Assembly: GCF_000474275.2 (NCBI RefSeq)
Contig: NZ_ATAE01000005.1
Coordinates: 62,001-126,000, forward strand
Direction: 5' to 3'
Source: Alkalihalophilus marmarensis DSM 21297
Lineage (GTDB): Bacteria; Bacillota; Bacilli; Bacillales; Bacillaceae_D
DNA length: 64,000 bases
Part shown: positions 8,234-17,035 of the stretch, piece by piece
How the letters are laid out: every line of letters starts with the position of its first letter
How positions within the stretch are numbered: position 1 is the stretch's first letter
Position numbers and translations under genes: made by a program
The notes under the pieces: generated by a model
What the model saw: only the letters and a program-made list of their open reading frames with translations
Database searches by the model: none
What the model was told of the DNA's origin: nothing

Positions 8234-8647
8234 ATGAATGATTTAACGAAGAACATTATTGCGATTAGTATAGGAGGGGCAATAGGAACGACTTTTAGGT
8301 ACATATTTAATATAGTAACGCTTGAAACAGGCTATCCCTTGGGTACAATTATAGAAAATCTTGGCGGAAGTTTTTTATTAGGGTTTTTGACTGCTTGGTT
8401 TATTGTTTTTAAACCAAAAGAGTGGGTGAAAACGGGACTTGGAGTAGGTTTATGCGGAGGGTTTACGACGATGTCTACTTTTGCTGCAGACTCCGTTCTC
8501 TTGTATAGTGTACACATTTATAACACTTTAATTTATGTGGTTATCTCCCTCTTTGGCGGAGTGGTGTGTGCATTAGCAGGTTCGGTTCTAGGCACTGCGA
8601 TAGCTAAACGCAAACTGAAAACGAGAGAAGGAGGGCTTAAATCATGA
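8234..8647 (+). CDS. crcB1: CrcB/Fluc fluoride channel subunit 1
   Basis: A 137-aa, four-helix membrane protein of the CrcB/Fluc family. The N-terminal GGAIGTTFRY, the central GGFTTMSTFAADS and the Asn in ENLGGSFLLG match conserved pore residues (Gly-Gly-Phe-Thr-Thr and the polar track). Fluc channels export fluoride as antiparallel dimers. Start ATG has GGTGGGAGG upstream. The stop overlaps the start of the second copy by 4 bp (ATGA), so the two subunits are probably made in equal amounts as a heterodimer, as in other Bacillus with paired crcB genes. Confidence 0.92.
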   Translation: MNDLTKNIIAISIGGAIGTTFRYIFNIVTLETGYPLGTIIENLGGSFLLGFLTAWFIVFKPKEWVKTGLGVGLCGGFTTMSTFAADSVLLYSVHIYNTLIYVVISLFGGVVCALAGSVLGTAIAKRKLKTREGGLKS

Positions 8648-9033
8648 GTATATTCCTTCTTGCATTAGGCGGAGCTATTGGCGCTGTCACTAGATATCTT
8701 TTGGGTTTAATCATAATGAAGAAGTTTCCAAAACCTCCTGTACCCACTGCAATGCTCGTTGTGAATATATTAGGATCCTTTGGGCTAGGGGCTTTTTTGG
8801 GAGGGTATTTTGGTGAAGTCCCATTAGGTGCTTATGAAGACCCTCTCTTTTTATCAATTGGACTTGGTTTTTTTGGAGCATTTACTACCTATTCAACCTT
8901 CAGTGTTGAGTCTGTTATGTTAATCGAACAAAAAGAGTGGCGAAAACTACTGGCATATATCGGATTAAGTATTTTAGGGTCCATAATCACTTTTTTGTTA
9001 GGCTTCTGGATATCAGCGAGTATTTTTCATTAG
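8644..9033 (+). CDS. crcB2: CrcB/Fluc fluoride channel subunit 2
   Basis: A 129-aa CrcB family protein with GGAIGAVTRY near the N-terminus, VNILGSFGLG and GFFGAFTTYSTFSVES, four membrane helices in all. It is translationally coupled to crcB1 and ends at a strong terminator. The two copies share the family motifs but are clearly diverged, which supports a heterodimeric fluoride exporter. No fluoride riboswitch was recognised ahead of the pair. Confidence 0.92.
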   Translation: MSIFLLALGGAIGAVTRYLLGLIIMKKFPKPPVPTAMLVVNILGSFGLGAFLGGYFGEVPLGAYEDPLFLSIGLGFFGAFTTYSTFSVESVMLIEQKEWRKLLAYIGLSILGSIITFLLGFWISASIFH

Positions 9034-9060
9034 AACAGCTTTATGGAGCTGTTCTTTTTT
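9032..9060 (+). terminator. Terminator after crcB2
   Basis: AGAACAGCT pairs with AGCTGTTCT over a 6-nt loop, followed by a run of T. The stem starts inside the crcB2 stop codon. Confidence 0.9.
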
Positions 9061-9116
9061 GTCATTTTTTTGGTTAAATGGCATACAATAATTAAGAATG
9101 TATGTTCTTATTTGTG

Positions 9117-9145
9117 TTGATTGAGAACGTGCGTTTGTGTATAAT
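9117..9145 (+). promoter_or_regulatory. SigA-type promoter of the WYL-like gene
   Basis: TTGATT at 9117-9122 and a perfect TATAAT at 9140-9145 with a 17-bp spacer, 26 bp before the start codon of the small WYL-like gene. Confidence 0.7.
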
Positions 9146-9171
9146 GTAAAAAAGTGAGTGAGGTGGGTCTA

Positions 9172-9372
9172 ATGAAAGGACAGCTAAGAAGAGCCATAGA
9201 AAACAAAAAGAAGATTGAAATGATCTATCTATCTGCTGAGGGCATGGTTACCCAAAGGAGTATTACCATTATTCAAATGAATGAAACTCATTTGATCGCC
9301 TATTGCCATAAAAGAAGGCAGCGGCGTATGTTTAAAATCGATCATATTCTTTCATTAGAGGAAACCGCATAA
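9172..9372 (+). CDS. Small WYL-like domain protein
   Basis: A 66-aa protein. The pattern of a short helix (LRRAIENKKKIEMIYL), strands with RSITI, then LIAYCHKRRQRRMFKIDHIL matches a minimal WYL domain without a DNA-binding part. WYL domains bind nucleic acid or ligands; the basic RRQRR patch suits that, but the role of these stand-alone Bacillus versions is not known to me. I chose ATG at 9172 because GAGGTGGG lies seven bases upstream; the GTG at 9154 has no site. It is monocistronic, between its own promoter and a shared terminator. Confidence 0.65.
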   Translation: MKGQLRRAIENKKKIEMIYLSAEGMVTQRSITIIQMNETHLIAYCHKRRQRRMFKIDHILSLEETA

Positions 9373-9374
9373 AA

Positions 9375-9404
9375 AAATCTTGCTTCTATTTAGAAGCAAG
9401 ATTT
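9375..9404. terminator. Bidirectional terminator between the WYL-like gene and ppaC
   Basis: A perfect 14-bp inverted repeat (AAATCTTGCTTCTA and its complement) with a 2-nt centre between convergent genes, with an A run on the left and short T runs on the right. Confidence 0.85.
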
Positions 9405-9413
9405 GAGAGTACA

Positions 9414-10346
9414 TTAACCAATAGCTTTGGTTAATGCAGGAATAATTTGTTTTTTTCTTGATACGACACCTTTTAAAAGAGCTGTGTCTTCAGTAATCGC
9501 TACATCGAATGCTTCGCCGACTTTAGCTGCTCCCGCACCGTAGGTAAGGATCGTAGAATCTCCTTCTAAGATGTCTGTAATTGCTAGAACAAATACTTCG
9601 AGTCCTTTTTCTTCGATCGTTCTATTCATTGCAGCTGCAAGTTCGTCTTTTCTCGCTAGTACTTCTGCTACATCAACTGTGTTTACTTGTGCAACCTCAA
9701 CTAATTTGTCTCCCATAGGAAACTCTTTACTGTCAATTGAGATAATTTCTTCCGCTGAACGGTTCTCAAGCTTCGTTCCTGCTTTTAACATTTCAAGGCC
9801 GTATTCATCAAGGTTAATTTCTGCAATTTCAGCCAAACTCTTAGCAGCTTGTACATCTTCTTCTGTACATGTTGGTGATTTGAATAATAATGAGTCAGAG
9901 ATAATAGCAGATACCATTAAACCAGCAAATTGTTTTGTGATTTCTACATTATTCTCTTGGTACATTTTTCGTAGAATGGTTGTTGTACATCCAACCGGCT
10001 CTACTCGGAAATGAAGTGGCTCTTTCGTTTGGAAATTTGCAATACGATGGTGGTCTACTACTTCAATAATCTTTACATTCTCAATGTCATCTACACTTTG
10101 TTGAAATTCATTATGGTCAACAAGCGCGACTTCAGCAACCTCATCTGAAACCGTATTTACAAGTCGAGGCTTTTCAGCATTAAAATAGTTTAATGCAAAG
10201 GCAGTCTCTTCGTTAATCTCTCCAAGACGAACAGCTTCAACATTCCCTCCAAGCTTAGATTTAAGGTCTGCATAAATTAAAGCAGAACAAATAGTATCAG
10301 TATCTGGATTCTTGTGACCGAAAACTAAAATTTTATCATTACTCAT
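9414..10346 (-). CDS. ppaC: Manganese-dependent inorganic pyrophosphatase
   Basis: A 310-aa family II pyrophosphatase that hydrolyses PPi to phosphate in the cytoplasm. DHH motifs are clear: GHKNPDTDT (about 8-16), [18 protein letters not shown] and the C-terminal DHHA2 domain ending [10 protein letters not shown]. Length agrees with B. subtilis PpaC (309 aa). The ATG at 10346 was chosen because AGAGGTGG lies eight bases upstream; the GTG at 10358 sits inside that site. It is a single gene, convergent with the WYL-like gene. Confidence 0.96.
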   Translation of the reverse strand: MSNDKILVFGHKNPDTDTICSALIYADLKSKLGGNVEAVRLGEINEETAFALNYFNAEKPRLVNTVSDEVAEVALVDHNEFQQSVDDIENVKIIEVVDHHRIANFQTKEPLHFRVEPVGCTTTILRKMYQENNVEITKQFAGLMVSAIISDSLLFKSPTCTEEDVQAAKSLAEIAEINLDEYGLEMLKAGTKLENRSAEEIISIDSKEFPMGDKLVEVAQVNTVDVAEVLARKDELAAAMNRTIEEKGLEVFVLAITDILEGDSTILTYGAGAAKVGEAFDVAITEDTALLKGVVSRKKQIIPALTKAIG

Positions 10347-10553
10347 ATTCAAATCCACCTCTTTAATTAGTGTTGTATGTAATTGGCATGAATTCTCACT
10401 GATTCATTTTACATCATAGAAATTGATTCTTCAATCCTATCATTCCTATAAGGGAAGGGGAATAATCTCCATCTATCAAGAAATTCGTCCGTTCTTAACT
10501 GATTTTTTAGAAAATTATGTTATAATTAACTGGCAAAAAAAGGGGGAGAAGCG

Positions 10554-11027
10554 GTGGGGATTGATTGGAAGGCCCGTTTATTAAATAAAGATGAGTTAGC
10601 AAGCGGCTGGTATCGTATATTAGCAGGTTTTTATGATTTTTTATTTCTGTCCGTAGTACTTCTTTTGGCTTCGGCAGGAACAACTTCTTGGTTGATGGTC
10701 ATTTCTGAATCACCTCATTATGATGCAGAAGGATTTTCAAGATATTTATATCAAAATGAGTTTCATTTGCTCCTCATTAACTGGGGGATATTAGCGGTCA
10801 TATTTATTTTTGTGCATTTTTTATATGTATTTCGTGCAGGACGTTCGTTTGGTATGATGATTGTTGATTTACATGTATATAACGAAGAGGCTGAAAAACC
10901 GTCACGATTACAATTGCTTTCTCGTGAGTTTTTAAAATATATTCTATTTCCATTTGTCATTATAACGTTCTTTAAAAAAGAAAGGCCTTTATATGAACGA
11001 ATAACCAAAACGTACTTAGTTAAGTAA
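10554..11027 (+). CDS. RDD-family membrane protein
   Basis: A 157-aa protein with three likely membrane helices. It has the RDD family order: helix with AGFYDFLFLSVV (the R and D of the name lie near WYRILAGFYD), a second helix around 78-98, then FRAGRSFGMMIVDLHV and a third helix followed by a basic tail. RDD proteins are poorly characterised; some affect ion tolerance. The start is a GTG preceded by AAGGGGGAGAAG. The M3 peptidase gene follows by 36 bp and may be co-transcribed. Confidence 0.8.
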   Translation: MGIDWKARLLNKDELASGWYRILAGFYDFLFLSVVLLLASAGTTSWLMVISESPHYDAEGFSRYLYQNEFHLLLINWGILAVIFIFVHFLYVFRAGRSFGMMIVDLHVYNEEAEKPSRLQLLSREFLKYILFPFVIITFFKKERPLYERITKTYLVK

Positions 11028-11063
11028 AGTAGATCTAAGTTTGGCATAAATGAGGTGTTCGAA

Positions 11064-12808
11064 ATGAAATGGGATTTGGACCGAATTACACCGAGGGGGC
11101 CAGATGAAATAGAGGTTCCCAAGTATTTAAAGAATATTGAAGAAGGTTTAGAAAGCCTTAAAGTCAAGATACAAAAGAATACAAGAAACTAGATCTGCAG
11201 AAGCTTTACCAATCATGGTATCAGCTATTTGAATATGTGATTTGTTTACGCTCTATCGATACAACAAAAGAAGCTCCTCAAATATGGCTTGATCAGGTCA
11301 ATCAAGTGTATAGCATTTATAAAATAGTAGAATCGCAAGTAGAGATTGAATTGGCTGGACTGAGAGAGCAAGAATGGAAGGTCCTTCGCGGTGATAAGCG
11401 TTTAGCAGAAATTAGAACTCATCTAGAGCACGGTAGAGGTAAACAGCTGTCACGTAATCAAGCGAAAGGAGAAGCGATATTTTCCTTAGAGGCAGATGGT
11501 TTGCATGCTTGGGGTGACCTTCATCAACTAGCCGCAAATCGCATCTCATTCATGTTAGATGAAGATGAGCTTACGGCACAAAATGCTTTAAGTACGATTT
11601 ATTACGGCAGTGATCGTGTAAAAAGAGTTGAAGGAATCAAGAAATGGAAAGAAGCATGGCAGCATGAAGCTCCTCTTTGTGCAAAAGCGCTCAATCATAT
11701 AGCAGGATTCAGATTAAATGCTTATAAGAATCAGGGGATGGAATCATCTCTAGAGGAATCTCTTCATCTTAATCGGATGAATGAAAAAACGTTGGATGCT
11801 ATGTGGAATTCGGTGCTTCAGCATATAGAGCCTTTTTATCATTACATCAGACATAAGCACGTATTATTTAAGGCAGATCATCTATGTTGGACTGACCAAT
11901 TTGCATCATTGCCCCAAAAGCAAGATAAAATGCACATTCCTTTTAAAGAGGGAGTTGAATTTATTGAAAACCATTTAAAGAGCTTTGATGAGAATCTAGC
12001 TGCTTTTACTCGGCATATTGTTGAAAATGGCTGGATTGATGCGCTGCCCAGTGAGAGTAAGAGTCCGGGGGCATTTTGTGCAGCGTTTCCAATCGATAAG
12101 GAATCACGGATACTCATGCATTATAACCAACAAATAGAAAGTGTTGGCGTGCTAGCACATGAAATCGGACATGCCTATCATTACAAGCTATTGCAAGAGC
12201 TGCCTATGTACAGGCAGGACTGTCCTATGGTCATGGCAGAAATTGCATCAACGTTAACAGAAACGATTGTCATGCGGGCGGCTATCGAGAAGGCAGAAGA
12301 TGACGGTGAAAAATTACATTTGTTAAACCAACAGCTCGTTCGTGATCTAGTTACGATCGTAAACAGCTATATCAGGCATCAGTTTGAAGTTGTCTTTTAT
12401 GATAAACGTACATCTGGTTATGTAAGTGCTGATGAACTAAACATGCTCATGGAAAGTATTCAAAAAGAAGTGATGAATAATCTTTTTGATACATATGAGC
12501 CTACCTTTTGGGCCTCCTTAAGGCATTTTTATTTCACCCATAAACCGTTTGACCATTATCCTTATACCGTTGCCCATTTAATCAGCAGCGGATTCTATCA
12601 ATTCCTAAAAAAATCGGATGATAGAGGGACTTTGTTGAAGGATATTCTGCTTGATACATCTGTTCTATCGGTTGAAGAACTTATAAAAAAATATACCGGA
12701 ATGGATGCAGGAGAAGAAGAATTTTGGCTGCTAAGCTTAGAAAAAGTGTTTGAGGATATTGAAGAGTTCATACACCTTAGCCAACGAGTGTCACTAGAAG
12801 ACTCTTAA
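11064..12808 (+). pseudogene. M3-family oligoendopeptidase, frameshifted near the N-terminus
   Basis: The natural start appears to be ATG 11064, with GAGGTG six bases upstream. The reading begins MKWDLDRITPRG, the usual opening of PepF-like M3 peptidases, but ends at TAG 11190-11192 after 42 codons. The rest continues one frame away, open from 11162 to 12808. One extra A in the run at 11173-11176 would join them as KIQKEYKKLDLQKLY and give about 581 aa, a normal family length. The catalytic domain is intact: HEIGHAYHY (zinc ligands, catalytic Glu) and EIASTLTE (third ligand). A downstream GTG at 11237 could make a 523-aa form, but it has no good ribosome site. The family cleaves short cytosolic peptides. 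This is a true one-base deletion or a sequencing error. Confidence 0.75.
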
Positions 12809-12952
12809 TAAGAAAAGCTTTCTTGTTTTAAAGCTTTAACGATTTACTTAGATGAAATAAAGCTTGTCAGATGTGATAGAGGTATAGGAAAATAGAATAG
12901 AAAGAACTTTTAGTTAAATTCATTTTTAATGAAGTATGGGGAGGATGGAAGT

Positions 12953-13783
12953 ATGGTTATGAGTTTGCAAGAGGCAACTACGTTACATAATGGAGTGAAA
13001 ATGCCTTGGTTTGGCCTTGGCGTATATAAAGTGAAAGATGGGTCTGAGGCAAGTGAATCCGTTCGTATTGCCATTCAAAATGGATACAGAAGTATTGATA
13101 CGGCTGCGATATATAAAAACGAAGAAGGGGTAGGACAAGGTATTAAAGAGTCAGGTATTCCTCGGGAAGAATTGTTTATCACTTCTAAAGTATGGAATGC
13201 TGATCAAGGCTATGAATCAACCCTTGCAGCATTCGATCAGAGCTTAAAACGTCTTGATCTCGATTATTTAGATTTATACCTCATTCACTGGCCTGTTGAA
13301 GGGAAATTCATTGAGACATGGAAAGCGCTTGAGAAGCTTTATAAAGATGGGAAAGTAAAGGCTGTCGGTGTAAGTAATTTCCACATTCATCACCTTCGTG
13401 ACCTTTTAAAAGAAGCTGAGATTAAGCCGATGATCAACCAAGTAGAGTTTCACCCGCATCTTACCCAAGTAGAATTAAAGCAATTTTGTGAGAGTGAAGG
13501 GATTCAGCTTGAAGCATGGTCTCCGTTAAAGCAAGGTGAATTACTAGAAGATGAGACCATTAAAGAAATAGCTGAATCGTACAGAAAATCACCAGCTCAA
13601 ATTATTTTGCGCTGGGACCTTCAACAAAAAGTCATTACAATCCCTAAATCTATTAAAGAATATCGCATTATTGCCAATGCGGATATTTTTGACTTTGAAT
13701 TAACAAATGAAGATATGGATCGTATCAATGCATTAAACAAAGATGAGCGCTGCGGCCCAGATCCTGATAATTTTGATTTCTAA
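12953..13783 (+). CDS. yvgN: Aldo/keto reductase, YvgN-type (glyoxal/methylglyoxal reductase)
   Basis: A 276-aa NADPH-dependent aldo/keto reductase, the same length as B. subtilis YvgN and with very similar text: LHNGVKMPWFGLGV, SIDTAAIYKNEEGVG (Asp and Tyr of the tetrad), SKVWN (Lys), LIHWP (His), and the cofactor motif IPKSIKEYRI. These enzymes reduce glyoxal, methylglyoxal and other small aldehydes in the cytoplasm. ATG 12953 has GGGGAGG eight bases upstream and matches the family length; the ATG at 12929 has no site. It ends at a 15-bp bidirectional terminator shared with the phosphatase gene. Confidence 0.92.
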   Translation: MVMSLQEATTLHNGVKMPWFGLGVYKVKDGSEASESVRIAIQNGYRSIDTAAIYKNEEGVGQGIKESGIPREELFITSKVWNADQGYESTLAAFDQSLKRLDLDYLDLYLIHWPVEGKFIETWKALEKLYKDGKVKAVGVSNFHIHHLRDLLKEAEIKPMINQVEFHPHLTQVELKQFCESEGIQLEAWSPLKQGELLEDETIKEIAESYRKSPAQIILRWDLQQKVITIPKSIKEYRIIANADIFDFELTNEDMDRINALNKDERCGPDPDNFDF

Positions 13784-13788
13784 ATCGA

Positions 13789-13823
13789 AAAAGGAGTTCC
13801 TCTAATGCAGAGGAACTCCTTTT
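13789..13823. terminator. Bidirectional terminator between yvgN and the alkaline phosphatase gene
   Basis: A perfect 15-bp stem (AAAAGGAGTTCCTCT and complement) with a 5-nt loop, with A tract on one side and T tract on the other, between convergent genes. Confidence 0.93.
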
Positions 13824-13827
13824 CTTA

Positions 13828-15159
13828 TTACTTACCAAACTCAATTTTCATTGCTTCGGCAATTCGATTTGGCAGGTCTGTATTATCTAGCAGACCGTAA
13901 AATAAATCTGATTGCGGACCGTAGGCATATACAGGAACATCGACACCTGTATGTGCTTTTGATGTCCAGCCCACATAGGCACGCTCGCTTATTATTTGAT
14001 TGATTGTCATCGCTGTTTGATTAGCAGCGGCTGATTTAATGCGAGCTTCTTCATCTTCTGTAAGCTTAATGTTGGCATATTGGCTTACAATGTCGCGTGC
14101 ATTGCTGCGATCTTCATTCAACTCCCCGGCCATAAAATCTCCCGTAGCCGTTACATCTCTTAAAATATCAACTTTTGAAAGGTATTCATCATAACCGCCA
14201 ACACTCATTCCGCCTGTATCATGATCTCCTGCAACGACTACTAATGTTTTACCGTCTTTCTTAGCAAACTCTAATGCTTCTTCAACGGCCATTTCAAAAG
14301 CTTCCGAGTCTTTCATTGCCCAAGCTGCATCATGTGCATGACCGGCCCAATCGATTTGGCTTCCTTCTACCATTAAGAAAAACCCTTTTTTATTATTTGA
14401 TAGCGAATGTAGTGCAGCGGTGGTCATATCTGCGAGACTTGGCTCCTCTGTGTGATCCCGATCTAGTTCTGGTGCCATGCCGCCATCTGCAAATAAGCCT
14501 AGCACTTTATCCTGTTTGCCATTCATTGCTAAAAGCTCTTCTTTTGTCTCTACGAATTCATATCCATTCGATTTAGCTTCTTCTACTAAATTACGTTCTG
14601 CTTGATTTCCATTTTCTTCTTTTGGCAGGAAGTTGCTTTTACCCCCTCCAAGCATGACATCTACATCATTGATTAATTGAAGAGCAATATCAGCCTCACT
14701 GCCGCGAGACTCAACATGTGAACCGAACACAGCCGGAGTGGCATGCGTGATGGTCGAGGTCGCAACGAGCCCGGTTGATTTTCCTGCATCACTTGCTGCT
14801 TCCAAAACTGTATCAAGAATTTCCCCCTCTGGAGAAACACTGACCATACCATTATTTGTCTTAGAGCCCGTTGCCATGGCGGTTCCTGCTGCTGCGGAAT
14901 CAGTTACCCAGTTATCGGCAGAGTTGGTTTTCATCATTCCTACTAACATCGAATCTAAGACTGTGTCTTCTCCTTTGTAAATTCGATAATTCGTCGCATA
15001 ACTAGCAGAATAACCATCTGGAATCATGAAGATGACGTTTTCTACTTTGGCATTTGAGTGGGAGGGAGGTCCTGCGTTAACATGTTGCACGTAACTAAAC
15101 CCTGAAACGATCATTGCTGTGCACAAAGCGGTAGCGGCAAATCTTTTAAACATTTTCAT
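13828..15159 (-). CDS. phoA: Secreted alkaline phosphatase
   Basis: A 443-aa exported phosphomonoesterase that releases phosphate from organic esters outside the membrane. A signal peptide ends near VNAG (residues 29-30). Metal and nucleophile sites are visible: MIPDGYS, the active serine in VTDSAAAGTAMATG (about 87-100), THATPAVF, VEGSQIDWAGHAHD, GDHDTGG, and TSKAHTGVDVPVYA for the last His. It is slightly shorter than B. subtilis PhoA. The start has TAGGAGG upstream. PhoP control is usual for such genes; only a weak pair of half-sites is visible (15240-15256), so this is not claimed. The symbol is by family; B. subtilis PhoB is an equal match. Confidence 0.9.
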   Translation of the reverse strand: MKMFKRFAATALCTAMIVSGFSYVQHVNAGPPSHSNAKVENVIFMIPDGYSASYATNYRIYKGEDTVLDSMLVGMMKTNSADNWVTDSAAAGTAMATGSKTNNGMVSVSPEGEILDTVLEAASDAGKSTGLVATSTITHATPAVFGSHVESRGSEADIALQLINDVDVMLGGGKSNFLPKEENGNQAERNLVEEAKSNGYEFVETKEELLAMNGKQDKVLGLFADGGMAPELDRDHTEEPSLADMTTAALHSLSNNKKGFFLMVEGSQIDWAGHAHDAAWAMKDSEAFEMAVEEALEFAKKDGKTLVVVAGDHDTGGMSVGGYDEYLSKVDILRDVTATGDFMAGELNEDRSNARDIVSQYANIKLTEDEEARIKSAAANQTAMTINQIISERAYVGWTSKAHTGVDVPVYAYGPQSDLFYGLLDNTDLPNRIAEAMKIEFGK

Positions 15160-15432
15160 TCTTGTTTCCTCCTATGTATAACTAGTTTTGCTTACAAATA
15201 GTAGTTTACATAGATTTTATTTAGGTAGAATAAAGAGGAGTCTAACGATTGGTAAAGATTGCTACAGTTAAATGACAGAAAATAGGGAGTTTTTACCTTG
15301 TGAGACTTGGTTCATATCTAATCTACAACTAAGAGAGCAGGAATATATAGTGGTGCAGAAAGGTAGAAGGGATGGGGATTAACGTGTCGAAGTGAAAGTA
15401 AGAATCATATAAATAGAAAGGTTGATTAAATA

Positions 15433-15876
15433 GTGAAAATCATACGTGATCGCGGAGAAGTCGATATGGAAAAGCTGCTCAAGAAGTCTTTATTTGCCCA
15501 TTTGGCTACAGTAGAAGAGAACGTCCCGAGAGATTCACCTGTTTGGTTTTTATGGGAAGAAGGGAAGCTGTGGATTATAGGAGATATAAACACCGATAGT
15601 TTCCCGAGGAGAATAGAGGCGGAACCTCAATGTGCTTTAGGAATAGTGGAGTATGATCAAAGGACTGGGAAGGTTATACATATTGGCTTTAGAGGAGCAG
15701 GGGAGGTTGTGTCTTTTGACCAAGAAAGAGCAAATCGCCTGTTAACGCGTTACTTAGGAGCAGAACAAGATAAATGGGATCCACGTTTTACGTCATTTGG
15801 CAAAACAGCCATCCTTATCTCTATCACACCCGAGACGGTCGTAGTGAGGGATCAATCATATAAAGTTTTAGAATAG
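15433..15876 (+). CDS. Pyridoxamine 5'-phosphate oxidase-like flavin-binding protein
   Basis: A 147-aa protein of the split-barrel PNPOx-like family. FAHLATVEENVPRDSPVWFLWEE forms the first strands, followed by IIGDINTDSFPRRIEAEP and FRGAGEVV. Such proteins bind FMN or F420 and act as small-molecule reductases or oxidases; they are not the true PdxH, whose substrate residues are lacking. I used GTG 15433, since the IIRDRGEVD leader is typical of the family. ATG 15466 has a stronger GGAG site and is a real alternative (136 aa). It stands alone. Confidence 0.75.
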   Translation: MKIIRDRGEVDMEKLLKKSLFAHLATVEENVPRDSPVWFLWEEGKLWIIGDINTDSFPRRIEAEPQCALGIVEYDQRTGKVIHIGFRGAGEVVSFDQERANRLLTRYLGAEQDKWDPRFTSFGKTAILISITPETVVVRDQSYKVLE

Positions 15877-16043
15877 ATTTTGTATCAATGAAACGCATTT
15901 TGAACTTAGGCGGTAAGTGGTGGTCGATTGTATGTTTTCAAAACATTTATGAGTCTGTCGGCAAGAGAATTGCTCGGTTTCATCACTTCTTTGCATCAGT
16001 TGAAGGCATTATTGGGTCTATCATTTAACTAACTCGGCCAAAA

Positions 16044-16071
16044 AAAGAGCTGCCCAATAGGACAGCTCTTT
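16044..16071 (-). terminator. Terminator of the thiamin salvage operon
   Basis: Stem AAAGAGCTG with CAGCTCTTT and a mismatched CC/GG top; on the minus strand it is followed by seven T just after thiY. Confidence 0.88.
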
Positions 16072-16076
16072 GATAA

Positions 16077-17033
16077 CTATTCTTTAGTTTCTTCTAACCA
16101 GTTTTCAATCTGCTCCCAATGCTCTTTGCTTTGTGCTCCGAAAGCTTCTTCTTCTGTTTCCATTTTACTTAGAAGGATATCTAAACTTTCTTTTTCGACT
16201 GTTTCAATTAAAGGGAAGTTAGCTTCTTCTTGGTTGTCTAAGAGGATGTTAAGGCTCTCCTCAGGCTCATCTCTCATTTGTTCATAGCCTTTTACAGCCG
16301 CACGCCAAAAGGCTTCTACGGTTTCTTGTCGCTCGTTCATCAGCTTTTCATTCGTGATTAACACAAGCTCATAATAAGAAGGAACACCGTAGTCTGTCGG
16401 GTTAAAATAGTTTATATCGTAACCCTCATGCTTTAACACTGGGTATTCGTGATTAATATATGCTCCGATGATCGCATCAGCACGTTCCGTCATAATGGCT
16501 GGACCTAATTCAAATCCGATATCGATCATTTTAACTTTAGAGAAGTCTCCTCCGTCGTTTTCAACCATCGTTTTTAGCAGCTGTTCATTTAATGGAATAC
16601 CAGGGTAACCGACTGTTTTACCTTCTAAGTCACGTGGGCTTGAGAAGTTCTGGTCCGCTAAAAACATTACGTGATTAAGAGGGCTTCGTACAATGGGAGC
16701 CACCGCTTCAATAGGCAAGCCTTGATGCTGGGCTGTAATAATATCAGGCTGATAACTTAAAGCAAAGTCAAGTTCTCCTGCTGCCGTTAAGTTAATAGGG
16801 TCGGTAGGGTTGGCAGGGAAAATGATGTTTACGTTTAATCCTTCTTCTTCAAAATAGCCATTTTCTATTGCGGTATACAGGAAGGTATGAACAGCGTTAG
16901 GATACCAATCTAGCATAATGTCTACATCTTCTAAGGGATCAGTAGACTCTGCAGACGTTTCTGTGACCTCTCCGCCACAAGCAGCTAGAACTAAAAGGTA
17001 AAGCGTGAGCGATAATAAGTGTAATCTTTTCAT
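16077..17033 (-). CDS. thiY: Thiamin-pyrimidine ABC transporter, substrate-binding lipoprotein
   Basis: A 318-aa extracellular lipoprotein of the NMT1/THI5-like family. The signal ends in a lipobox LAAC at about residues 17-20. The ligand-binding part has DWYPNAVHTFLYTAIENGYF, the opening of pyrimidine-precursor binders, and PGIPLNEQLL. It should capture N-formyl-4-amino-5-aminomethyl-2-methylpyrimidine (FAMP), a soil breakdown product of thiamin. ATG 17033 has GGAGG eight bases upstream and follows thiX by 2 bp. The assignment rests mostly on the operon order, which is the ylmB-tenA-thiZXY arrangement described in B. halodurans. Confidence 0.9.
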   Translation of the reverse strand: MKRLHLLSLTLYLLVLAACGGEVTETSAESTDPLEDVDIMLDWYPNAVHTFLYTAIENGYFEEEGLNVNIIFPANPTDPINLTAAGELDFALSYQPDIITAQHQGLPIEAVAPIVRSPLNHVMFLADQNFSSPRDLEGKTVGYPGIPLNEQLLKTMVENDGGDFSKVKMIDIGFELGPAIMTERADAIIGAYINHEYPVLKHEGYDINYFNPTDYGVPSYYELVLITNEKLMNERQETVEAFWRAAVKGYEQMRDEPEESLNILLDNQEEANFPLIETVEKESLDILLSKMETEEEAFGAQSKEHWEQIENWLEETKE

Positions 17034-17035
17034 TG

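Noticed and set aside
11162-11192. Programmed -1 ribosomal frameshift in the M3 peptidase
   Set aside because: The zero-frame codons CAA AAG do not form a standard slippery heptamer and no downstream pseudoknot was evident; a one-base deletion or read error is simpler.
14274-14980. Plus-strand ORFs inside the alkaline phosphatase gene
   Set aside because: Antisense shadows without ribosome sites or family similarity.
15240-15256. PhoP box upstream of the alkaline phosphatase gene
   Set aside because: Only two weak half-sites (TTTACC and TTAGAC on the minus strand, 11 bp apart); too poor to claim.
15888-16028. 46-codon ORF (plus strand) beginning MKRILNLGGKWW between the PNPOx-like gene and the thi terminator
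   Set aside because: No ribosome site before the ATG and no recognisable family; probably chance or a decayed remnant.
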